This document shows positions 37,111 to 45,194 of a stretch of DNA of 64,000 bases, piece after piece. A model generated the notes under the pieces. It saw only the letters and a list, made by a program, of their open reading frames with translations, was not told the DNA's origin and made no database searches. Source of the DNA: Roseiarcus sp963805295 (GTDB taxonomy: Bacteria; Pseudomonadota; Alphaproteobacteria; Rhizobiales; Beijerinckiaceae); NCBI GenBank assembly GCA_963805295.1, contig CAWDTW010000069.1, positions 114,371-178,370 of the forward strand, read 5' to 3'. Position numbers and translations under genes: made by a program. The stretch's first letter is position 1. Each line of letters opens with the position of its first letter.

Positions 37111-37782
37111 ATGGCGGAGACCTCTTCGGCCGAAGCGCAGCGAAGCCGGCGTCTCGCCATGGTGAACAGCCAGCTGCGCACGGGCGACGTCGTCGACCAG
37201 GAGGTGCTCGCCGCCTTCCTGGACACGCCGCGCGAGAAATTCGTCGCGCCGGGGTTCGCCGAGCTCGCCTATGTCGATCGCGACGCGCCGGCGCTGGGCG
37301 CCAAGACCCGGCGGTTGCTGCCCCCGCTGACCCTCGCACGCATGCTCCAGGCAGCGAGCGTCAAAGCGGGCGACCGGGCGCTCGACGTCGGCGGAGGATC
37401 GGGATACGGCGCGGCCATTCTCGACGCCATGGGCGCCAAGGTCGTGGCGCTCGAGTCGGACCCGGGCGCGGCGGCGGCGGCGCGCGAAGCGCTCACCGGA
37501 CAGGAGAACGTGACGGTGGTCGAGGGCGCGCTCGACGCCGGGGCGGAGCGTCTCGGCCCCTTCGACGTGATCGTGGTCGAGGGCGCTTTCCGGGTTTCGC
37601 CGGAGGCTTTGCTCGCCCAGCTCGCCGATGGCGGGCGTCTGGTCGGGATCGACGCGACGATGGGCGCTCCGCAGGCCGCGCTTTATGAAAAGAGAGGCGG
37701 GGCAGTCAGCCGGCGCGCGCTGTTCGAGACGAACGCCGACACGTTGGACGGTTTCCAGCCCGACGTGAGTTTCGCCTTTTAA
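37111..37782 (+). CDS. pcm: Protein-L-isoaspartate O-methyltransferase
   Basis: Methylates L-isoaspartyl residues in damaged proteins using SAM. The 223-residue protein has 'RRLAMVNSQLRTGDVVDQEV', 'LDTPREKFVAPGFAELAYVD' and the SAM-binding 'RALDVGGGSGYGAAILDAMG'. It also has 'FDVIVVEGAFRVSPEALLAQ', where the usual motif is more often G-A. The ending 'DGFQPDVSFAF' is typical of the Rhizobiales copy found upstream of tolC. Position before the tolC-like gene matches this conserved order. Confidence 0.9.
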   Translation: MAETSSAEAQRSRRLAMVNSQLRTGDVVDQEVLAAFLDTPREKFVAPGFAELAYVDRDAPALGAKTRRLLPPLTLARMLQAASVKAGDRALDVGGGSGYGAAILDAMGAKVVALESDPGAAAAAREALTGQENVTVVEGALDAGAERLGPFDVIVVEGAFRVSPEALLAQLADGGRLVGIDATMGAPQAALYEKRGGAVSRRALFETNADTLDGFQPDVSFAF

Positions 37783-38081
37783 GAACTGCGAACATGGTCC
37801 GCAGTTTTCTTGACGGAAGCGCTCTCGGCTTCTAGTGTCTCATGTTTGCGACGCCGCGGCGAAAAATTGTCCGATTGGCGCCCGTTTGCGAAAGCTCCGC
37901 TGGCGCGGAAATTTCGGCCGGCTATTATGCTGGGTCGTTCGTGGCCCGTCGGCGGAGCGGAATTCCTGAGGGCGGCGTGCGGCGCGGCGCGACGCGATTG
38001 CGTCTATGCTTTTGGCGGCGGGCGTGCGACTTAGGCGGGATGAGGGCGCAATGAGCCTTGGTCGTAGGTAATGAGGCAACG

Positions 38082-39530
38082 ATGAATTGGGGCAATTGCG
38101 CGATCGGGAGGCGGGAAACCGCCTCCAGAAGCGCGAAGACGCGGGGCGGCTTGCGGGCGCTTCTTCTGGCGACAGCGGCGGCGGCGATCCTCGGCGCCGG
38201 CGCCGGACGGGCGGAGACGGTCGGCGGCGCGCTCGTCAAGGCCTATCTCAACAATCCCGACATCAACTCGCAACGCGCGGCTGTCCGCCAGACGGACGAA
38301 AGCGTGCCTGAAGCGAACGCGGGGTATCTGCCGAAGATCTCCGCCATCGGCAACGCCGGAGTGGCCCACTTCAACGGAAACGAAATTATTCCGGACTCGC
38401 CGGAGTTTAGATTTGCTACGGGCTACCGTCCGCGCGAATATGGGGCGCAGGCCCAGGAGAATCTCTTCGACGGCTATCAGACGATCAACAAGATCCGCAG
38501 CGCCGAGTCTCAAGTGATGGGGGCGCGAGAACAGTTGCGCAACACGGAACAGAACACGCTGCTCTCGGGCGTAACGGCCTACATGGACGTGCTGCGCGAC
38601 ACCGCGATTCTCGAACTCGACCGCAACAACGTCGAGGTTCTGAAGGAGCAACTGCGCGAGACCCGCGACCGCTTCACCGTCGGCGAGGTGACCCGCACCG
38701 ACGTCGCCCAGGCCGAGGCGAGCCTTTCCAGTTCGCAGGCGACCGAGTTGAGCGCGGAAGCGACGCTGCAAGCCTCGATCGCGCGATATCGGCAGACAAT
38801 CGGCGACGAGCCGAAGATGCTCGCGCCGGTCAAACCGCTGATGAAGCCGCTACCGAAGAGACTGCCCGAGGCGATTGCGATCTCGCAGGTCGAGCATCCG
38901 GCGATCACCGCCCAGTTGCACGGCGTCGACGCGGCGCTGCTCAGCATCAAGATCGCCGAAGGCGCTCTCTACCCCAGCATCAGCCTAACGGCGGAGGCCG
39001 TCCAGAGTTTCGATGTCAATAGCATTCCGGGGCAGCGGGCGTTCATCGGCCAGATCTTGGGACAAATCACCATCCCAATCTATCAGGGCGGAGCGGAATA
39101 CGCTTCGGTCCGGCAGTCCAAGGAAAGTCTTAGCGTTCAGGAATTGAAGGCCGATTCGACGCGCGACCAGATCAGGCAGAATGTCGTCGCCGCCTGGGGC
39201 CTGAACCAGGCCTCGGTCGGCGTGGTGCGGGCCGCCCGGGCGGCGGTGTCGGCGAACGAAGTGGCGCTCGCCGGCGTGCGCGAGGAGGCCAAAGTCGGCC
39301 AGCGCACGACCCTCGACGTCCTCAACGCCCAGCAGGCCCTGCTCAACGCTCGAGCCAGCTGGTGTCGGCCGAGCACGACCAGGTCGTCAATTCCTATTCG
39401 CTGCTCTCCGACGATCGGACGCCTCAACGTGCCGACGCTCGGGCTCGCCGTGGCGGAATACGATCCGCGGGTTCATTACGATCAGGTCAAGAACAAGTGG
39501 ATCGGGCTGAGGACGCCCGACGGCAAGTGA
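38082..39530 (+). CDS. tolC: TolC-family outer membrane efflux protein
   Basis: Outer-membrane channel for type I secretion and multidrug efflux. The 482-residue protein has an N-terminal signal sequence ('ALLLATAAAAILGAGAGRAE') and two long coiled-coil repeats such as 'LREGRDRF'-like 'QLRETRDRFTVGEVTRTDVA' and 'AGVREEAKVGQRTTLDVLNA'. These are the paired TolC hairpins. Between about 39350 and 39415 two compensating indels turn about 22 residues into an unrelated sequence (expected QLVSAEHDQVVNSYSLLS is readable in another frame). The open frame is preserved overall, and the C-terminal 'GLAVAEYDPRVHYDQVKNKW' is normal. Confidence 0.88.
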   Translation: MNWGNCAIGRRETASRSAKTRGGLRALLLATAAAAILGAGAGRAETVGGALVKAYLNNPDINSQRAAVRQTDESVPEANAGYLPKISAIGNAGVAHFNGNEIIPDSPEFRFATGYRPREYGAQAQENLFDGYQTINKIRSAESQVMGAREQLRNTEQNTLLSGVTAYMDVLRDTAILELDRNNVEVLKEQLRETRDRFTVGEVTRTDVAQAEASLSSSQATELSAEATLQASIARYRQTIGDEPKMLAPVKPLMKPLPKRLPEAIAISQVEHPAITAQLHGVDAALLSIKIAEGALYPSISLTAEAVQSFDVNSIPGQRAFIGQILGQITIPIYQGGAEYASVRQSKESLSVQELKADSTRDQIRQNVVAAWGLNQASVGVVRAARAAVSANEVALAGVREEAKVGQRTTLDVLNAQQALLNARASWCRPSTTRSSIPIRCSPTIGRLNVPTLGLAVAEYDPRVHYDQVKNKWIGLRTPDGK

Positions 39531-39691
39531 CATCGGGAAAAGGCGAAACAAGCGCTTGCCCGCATGACCGGCGACCGATTAACCTCGGCTAGAGAGAACT
39601 GATTCGGCCCGATGCCGCGGCGAAGGGTTCGCTCCAGCCGCAAGGCGTACGGCGTATCGGATGGGGCCTTTCGTTAGGCCGAGGCGGGGGG

Positions 39692-40266
39692 ATGAGCGCA
39701 GTCAATTCGAATGCCGGCGATCGCGAAATCGATGCGCTTCGTCGCGCTCAGCGCGCTCACGAGCCCTCGATGGAGGAAATCCTCGCCTCGATCCGCACCA
39801 TCATCGCCGAAGAGCGCGAGCCGGAGAAAGCCGTGGCGCCCAAGCCCGCGCCGCGACAGCCGCCCGCTCCTGCAGCCGGACGCCAGATCGTCTATTCCAA
39901 GGAGGACCCGCCCCCCAGCGCGCGACGATCGAGACGGCGCAACGCGCGGACGCGCCGCCGGCGCCCGAGGCCAGTACGCCGAAGGTGGTCTGGCGTCAGC
40001 CGGAGCCTGCCAAGTCCGATACGCCCGATCGCGCCGAGCCCGGCGACGAGGAGCCCCTGTTGTCGCCCGCGGCCGATCAGGCGGTCACTTCGGCCTTCGA
40101 CGCCCTTTCGGCCAGTCTCGCTGCGCGCAGCGCGGAACTCGCCGAGGGAATGGCGCGCGAAATGCTGCGTCCCATGCTCAAGGCGTGGCTCGACGAAAAC
40201 CTGCCCGCCATCGTCGAACGGCTTGTGCGCGCCGAAATCCAGCGAGTCGCGCGCGGACCGCGGTAG
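39692..40266 (+). pseudogene. popZ: PopZ/DUF2497 family polar organising protein, frameshifted
   Basis: The N-terminal frame begins MSAVNSNAGDREIDALRRAQ and contains 'HEPSMEEILASIRTIIAEE', the conserved PopZ N-terminal motif. A proline/lysine-rich linker follows. Near 39905 a one-base shift leads to the C-terminal frame with 'LLSPAADQAVTSAFDALSAS' and 'MLRPMLKAWLDENLPAIVER', the conserved oligomerisation region. In Caulobacter PopZ organises the cell pole and anchors ParB. Its position just before valS matches the order in Rhizobiales. A sequencing error is the likely cause of the break. Confidence 0.8.
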
Positions 40267-40425
40267 GCGAATATTCTCCGTCCTTTGCGTTGACTTGCGT
40301 CGCCGCGATGGGCTTAAAGCCGTCGCGGCGTTTCGCCCTCGGCCCTCCCGGCTCGGCGCGCTCGGAACGCCCGCTTTCAATCGTCATCAGCCGCCCCCGC
40401 GGGGCGGAGCGCGCACGGGTATCCC

Positions 40426-43302
40426 ATGATGGACAAATCGTTCGACGCCGCCGCGATCGAGGCCCGCGTTTCCGCGCTTTGGGAGGAGACCGGAGCGTTC
40501 AGAGCCGGCCGCCCCGAGCGCGTCGGCGCTCAGCCGTTTTGCATGGTCATTCCGCCGCCGAACGTCACCGGCAATCTGCATATGGGCCACGCGCTCAACA
40601 ACACGCTGCAGGACATCCTGTGCCGGTATCGGCGGATGAACGGACGCGACGTGCTGTGGCAGCCGGGAACCGACCACGCCGGCATCGCGACGCAGATGGT
40701 CGTCGAACGAATGCTCGCCGAGGGGCGCGAGCCGGACCGCCGAACGATGGGCCGCGCGGCGTTCCTCGAGCGCGTCTGGGCGTGGAAGGCCGAATTGGGC
40801 GGGGCGATCGTCGAGCAGCTCAAGCGCCTCGGCGCCTCCTGCGACTGGAGCCGCGAACGCTTCACCCTCGACGAAGGCCTTTCGCGCGCGGTCGCCAGGG
40901 TGTTCGTCCAACTCTATCGCGACGGACTCATTTACAAGGACAAGCGCCTCGTCAACTGGGACCCGAAGTTCCAGACCGCGATCTCGGACCTGGAAGTCGT
41001 CCAGATCGAGTGCAAGGGCTCGTTCAAGTGGTCGCGCGACGACGGCGCGCCGCTCAACTTAGCGGCCCTCGCCAAGGTCCTGGCCAAGAATCCCAACGGT
41101 CATCTCTACTATTTCGAATATCCGGTCGTAGACCGGCGCGGCGAGGAAACCGGAGAGCGGGTCACGGTCGCAACCACGCGGCCCGAGACGATGCTCGGCG
41201 ACACCGCGGTCGCCGTCCATCCCGACGACGAACGCTACAAGCATCTCGTCGGCCGGCAGGTCCGGCTGCCGCTGGTCGGCCGCCTGATGACGATCGTCGC
41301 CGACGACTATTCCGATCCCGAAAAGGGGACCGGCGCGGTCAAGATCACGCCTGCGCACGACTTCAACGACTTCGAGGTCGGCAAGCGCCATGAGGCGGAA
41401 GGCGCACGTCCGATCAATGTGTTGGACGCGGAAGGGAAAGTCTTTCTGAAGGACAATCTCGCCTTTTTCGTCGGCGTCGAGAGCGATCACGACCACGCCC
41501 GCCTGATTGCCGCGGTCGACGGAAAGGACCGCTTCGTCGCGCGCCTCGAGATCGTCGAGTTGATGGCGCTGGCGGGGCTGCTCGCCAAGATCGAGCCGCA
41601 TGCGCATATGGTTCCGCACGGCGACCGGTCGAACGCGGTGATCGAGCCGTGGCTCACCGACCAATGGTACGTCGACGCCAAGACGCTGGCTCGACCGGCG
41701 CTCGCCGCCGTGCGCGAGGGCGAGACCCAGTTCGTGCCGAAGACCTGGGAGAAGACCTATTACGAGTGGCTGGAGAACATCCAGCCCTGGTGCGTGTCGC
41801 GCCAGCTCTGGTGGGGACACCAGATCCCGGCTTGGTATTCGCCGTGGGGCGCACTCTACGTCGAGGAGACGGAGGAGGCGGCCTATGCGGCGGCGCTGGC
41901 CGACGGCGTCGAGCGCGGCGCTTTGACGGAAGACGAAGCGCGGGCGCTGGCCGGCGACGCCGAGCGGCTCGCCGCGGCCTTCGAGCGGGACGAGGACGTG
42001 CTCGACACCTGGTTCTCCTCGGCGCTGTGGCCGTTCTCGACGCTCGGCTGGCCGGACGAGACGCCGGAGCTGAAGCGCTACTATCCGACCGACGTTCTGG
42101 TCACCGGCTTCGACATCATCTTCTTCTGGGTCGCCCGCATGATGATGATGGGCCTGCACTTCCAGAGGCAGGTCCCGTTCCGCGACGTCTACATCCACGC
42201 CCTCGTGCGCGACGAGAGGGGCGCGAAGATGTCGAAATCGAAGGGCAACGTCATCGACCCGATCGACCTCATCGACCGTTACGGCGCCGACGCGCTGCGC
42301 TTCACGCTGGCCGCCATGGCGGCGCAAGGGCGCGACATCAGGCTCTCGGAGGCGCGCGTCGAAGGCTACCGCAATTTTGCGACCAAGCTCTGGAACGCTT
42401 CGCGCTTCGCCGAGATCAACGGCTGCGTCCGCGTCGCGGGCTTCGACCCGGCTCGCACGCGGGCGCCGCTCAACCGCTGGATTCTCGGCGAGGCCGCCAA
42501 GGCCGCGGCGGAGACGGCGGGGGCGATCAAATCCTATCGCTTCAACGACGCGGCCAACGCGGTCTACCGCTTCGTCTGGAGCGTCTTCTGCGACTGGCAT
42601 CTCGAACTCGCCAAGCCGGTGCTGCAGGGCGGCGGGGACGCCTCGGCGAAGGCGGAGACCCAGGCGACCATCGCTCATGTGCTCGATGCGATCTACGCGC
42701 TTCTGCACCCCTTCATGCCGTTCCTCACGGAAGAGCTGTGGGCGATCAAGGGCGAGGCCGGTCCGAGCCGCGACGGGCCGCTGGCGCTCGGGCCCTGGCC
42801 GAAAGAGGGCCTCGAAGTCGACGAGGCCGTCGAGTCCGAGATCGGCTGGGTCGTCGATCTCATCGGCGAAATCCGGTCGGTGAAGTCGGAAATGGGAGTC
42901 CCGCCCTCGACGCTGATGCCGCTCATTTTGATCGCCCCGAGCAACCGGGCCGAAAGGAGCGCGAGCGCCTGGAGCGAAAGCATCAAGCGGCTCGCGCGCG
43001 TGGAGCGGATCGAAACGGCTGAGGCCGCGCCGCCCGGCGCGCTGCAGCTCGTCGTGCGGGGACAAATCGTCGCGTTGCCGCTCGGCGGCGTCGTCGATCT
43101 GGCGGCGGAGAGGGCTCGTCTCGACAGGGAGATCGAGAAGGCGCGGCTCGAGATCGCCAAGGTCGAAGCGAAGCTCGGCAACGACGACTTCCTCACCAGG
43201 GCGCCCGAGGAGGTGATCGCCGAACACGAGGAGCGGCGCGAGGCGTTTCACGAACGGCTCGCCAAGCTGACCCACGCGCGCGAGCGGCTCGAGCGGGTCT
43301 AG
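40426..43302 (+). CDS. valS: Valyl-tRNA synthetase
   Basis: Charges tRNA-Val and edits threonine. The 958-residue protein has the class I signatures: HIGH as 'NVTGNLHMGHALNNTLQDIL' near residue 45 and KMSKS in 'GAKMSKSKGNVIDPIDLIDR' near residue 605. The editing domain contains 'VATTRPETMLGDTAVAVHPD' and 'GTGAVKITPAHDFNDFEVGK'. The anticodon-binding domain and the C-terminal coiled coil 'LDREIEKARLEIAKVEAKLG' complete it. It is uninterrupted. Two adjacent ATG codons open the frame, and either could be used. Confidence 0.97.
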   Translation: MMDKSFDAAAIEARVSALWEETGAFRAGRPERVGAQPFCMVIPPPNVTGNLHMGHALNNTLQDILCRYRRMNGRDVLWQPGTDHAGIATQMVVERMLAEGREPDRRTMGRAAFLERVWAWKAELGGAIVEQLKRLGASCDWSRERFTLDEGLSRAVARVFVQLYRDGLIYKDKRLVNWDPKFQTAISDLEVVQIECKGSFKWSRDDGAPLNLAALAKVLAKNPNGHLYYFEYPVVDRRGEETGERVTVATTRPETMLGDTAVAVHPDDERYKHLVGRQVRLPLVGRLMTIVADDYSDPEKGTGAVKITPAHDFNDFEVGKRHEAEGARPINVLDAEGKVFLKDNLAFFVGVESDHDHARLIAAVDGKDRFVARLEIVELMALAGLLAKIEPHAHMVPHGDRSNAVIEPWLTDQWYVDAKTLARPALAAVREGETQFVPKTWEKTYYEWLENIQPWCVSRQLWWGHQIPAWYSPWGALYVEETEEAAYAAALADGVERGALTEDEARALAGDAERLAAAFERDEDVLDTWFSSALWPFSTLGWPDETPELKRYYPTDVLVTGFDIIFFWVARMMMMGLHFQRQVPFRDVYIHALVRDERGAKMSKSKGNVIDPIDLIDRYGADALRFTLAAMAAQGRDIRLSEARVEGYRNFATKLWNASRFAEINGCVRVAGFDPARTRAPLNRWILGEAAKAAAETAGAIKSYRFNDAANAVYRFVWSVFCDWHLELAKPVLQGGGDASAKAETQATIAHVLDAIYALLHPFMPFLTEELWAIKGEAGPSRDGPLALGPWPKEGLEVDEAVESEIGWVVDLIGEIRSVKSEMGVPPSTLMPLILIAPSNRAERSASAWSESIKRLARVERIETAEAAPPGALQLVVRGQIVALPLGGVVDLAAERARLDREIEKARLEIAKVEAKLGNDDFLTRAPEEVIAEHEERREAFHERLAKLTHARERLERV

Positions 43303-43502
43303 CGGGCTTGGACAACGACCCAGTTGTTGCTTTCGGGCAACACGGACAGCGCATCTTTCAGCGGCCGGGATTCCGGCTGGAGCGCGCCCCGATTGCGCCA
43401 TAAACGACCCGCAGTTTGACGCCGGTTGTTGACGGATATCACACGTGACGTGAGCGCCCCCGCCCGGGGGCCGCGGCGCGGCCTGTCGGCGGATCGGGAC
43501 AA

Positions 43503-44462
43503 ATGCGCGTTGCCGCGTGGGCTGAGTTTGGAAACGCGCCGGGGCGGCGCCGCATCGCGGTTTTCGCCTTCGCGATGTCGACGGTTCTCTCGGCGCCGGG
43601 GTTCGCCTTCGACGGTTCGACGCCCGACCGGCCGGCCAAGATTTCCCCGAAAGGCTATGCGAGCGCCGAACAGGCCCTTCGCGCCGGGATCGACGATCTC
43701 AATGCGGGCAACGCGGCCTCGTCGGTCGACGCACTGACCTACGCCGCCGAGGGCGGAGAGCCGATCGCCCGCTGGAAGCTCGGCGAGATGTACGCCGACG
43801 GCGTCGGCGTGGCGCGCGACGACGTGAAAGCCTACCATTACTTCAACCAGCTGGTTCAAGACTATGACGAGGACGCGCCGGACCAGAGAAGCCGGGGCGC
43901 GATCTCCAACGCCTTCGTCGCGGTCGGGGTCTATAGCCTCAACGGCATTCCCAACAGCGAAGTGCATGGCGATCCCGAGCGGGCGCGCGAGCTCTTCCAA
44001 TACGCGGCGACGACCTTCGGCGATCCGGACGCCCAGTACAATCTGGCCCATATGTACATCGTCGGCGCAGGCGGGCTCGCCAAGGACGATATCGTCGCCA
44101 TGCGCTGGCTGATGCTGGCGTGCGGCAAGGGCCATCGGCCCGCCGAGGCGCTCCTCGGCCACATGCTGTTCGCCGGCGACGGCGTGCCGCCGCAGCGCCC
44201 GCGAGGCCTGATGTGGCTGACGATCGCCAAGAACGGCGCGGAGGGTCCAAGCGACGAGTGGATCCGCGAGCTCTACCAGCGCGACTTCGCCGCAGCGAGC
44301 GACCAGGACCGGCAAGCCGCCGCTTCCATGCTCGAAGAGCGCGCGAAAGGCCCGCCGCAGCCCTCGGTCATCTCGCGAACGGTCGTCAAGACGTTGCAGA
44401 TCCTGCGGCCGCTGGGCATCCCGATGCTGGCGGGCGCGGCCGCGCCGCAACCCGCGGAATGA
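43503..44462 (+). CDS. exoR: ExoR-like Sel1-repeat periplasmic regulator
   Basis: A 319-residue exported protein with an N-terminal basic and hydrophobic region (cleavage plausible after 'GFAFDG') and several Sel1/TPR units such as 'ARWKLGEMYADGVGVARDDV', 'AQYNLAHMYIVGAGGLAKDD' and 'LLGHMLFAGDGVPPQRPRGL'. This is the pattern of ExoR of Rhizobiales, a periplasmic inhibitor of the ExoS/ChvI two-component system that controls exopolysaccharide and motility. Function is taken from that family. No sensor kinase lies in the window. It stands alone with about 200 bases of upstream sequence. Confidence 0.85.
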   Translation: MRVAAWAEFGNAPGRRRIAVFAFAMSTVLSAPGFAFDGSTPDRPAKISPKGYASAEQALRAGIDDLNAGNAASSVDALTYAAEGGEPIARWKLGEMYADGVGVARDDVKAYHYFNQLVQDYDEDAPDQRSRGAISNAFVAVGVYSLNGIPNSEVHGDPERARELFQYAATTFGDPDAQYNLAHMYIVGAGGLAKDDIVAMRWLMLACGKGHRPAEALLGHMLFAGDGVPPQRPRGLMWLTIAKNGAEGPSDEWIRELYQRDFAAASDQDRQAAASMLEERAKGPPQPSVISRTVVKTLQILRPLGIPMLAGAAAPQPAE

Positions 44463-44732
44463 GCGGCGAGCTCCTTTTTTTCGTAAGTCACCCGAAGCTG
44501 CGCCGCAGCGCTCCGGCATTCCGACGCCTGCGCCCAAGCCGATTTGCGCCCGAAGGACGGAGGCGAGACGCGCTCCCGGCCGAGCATCCCGAGGTATCCC
44601 CAGGCAATAGCGCTCGCGTGCGGCGGGTGACGTCGCGGCATACGCAACCCGAGATCGTCGCCGTTCCGTCATCGTGCCAACATAAACGCGGTCCCTCATA
44701 GGCTCGTTCGGGGTTCGCTTTGGGGAACGGCG

Positions 44733-44993
44733 ATGACCTCCTGGTTCGTGTCGACGACCCGCCCGGTCGGGGCAGACATCGAATGGCTCCTGACGCACTG
44801 CGAGACGGAGGACGAAGCGAAGGCGTGCGCCTCGAGGGCCCTCATCCGCGGCCTGAGGGTCGAGGCGGGCACCGTTCCGGGCATTCAACCGCGCGAGCGC
44901 ATCGGCTGGCGCGCGGCGCACGATTGGGCGCAATCCTCGAATGACGGGGCGATCATTAGCCTGCGCCGGCGCGTGGGCATGTTTGCGCCCTGA
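44733..44993 (+). CDS. Small conserved-looking hypothetical protein
   Basis: An 86-residue soluble protein starting MTSWFVSTTRPVGADIEWLL, then 'THCETEDEAKACASRALIRG', 'EAGTVPGIQPRERIGWRAAH' and a basic C-terminus. Codon use matches the surrounding GC-rich genes, so it looks like a native gene. I do not recognise a family. It lies 270 bases after exoR and upstream of the acyltransferase operon, with no obvious link to either. Confidence 0.6.
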   Translation: MTSWFVSTTRPVGADIEWLLTHCETEDEAKACASRALIRGLRVEAGTVPGIQPRERIGWRAAHDWAQSSNDGAIISLRRRVGMFAP

Positions 44994-45050
44994 GGCGCGG
45001 CGCGTATAAGGCTCGCGCGGGCAAAAGGCCCGTTTGAGGCGGCCCGGACG

Positions 45051-45194
45051 TTGGATTTGGTCGATTTCGTCATACGGCAGCTGGCGCGCCCGTGGGCGGG
45101 ACCAGCCCTGATCTGTCTGGCGCTGTTCGTTATGCTGTTCGCTCTGGCCGGCCAGACGGTGAACGCGCCGTTCGTCTATTATTCGCCGAAATGA
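45051..45194 (+). CDS. Single-pass membrane microprotein upstream of the acyltransferase
   Basis: A 47-residue frame from a TTG start: LDLVDFVIRQLARPWAGPAL followed by the hydrophobic ICLALFVMLFALAGQTVNAP and 'FVYYSPK'. It has one transmembrane segment and resembles, in layout and in the 'xFxY' ending, the tiny DUF5989-type membrane proteins that accompany O-acyltransferase/SGNH genes. Its TGA overlaps the acyltransferase ATG (ATGA), a strong sign of coupled translation. The start codon is inferred and no strong SD is present. Confidence 0.55.
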   Translation: MDLVDFVIRQLARPWAGPALICLALFVMLFALAGQTVNAPFVYYSPK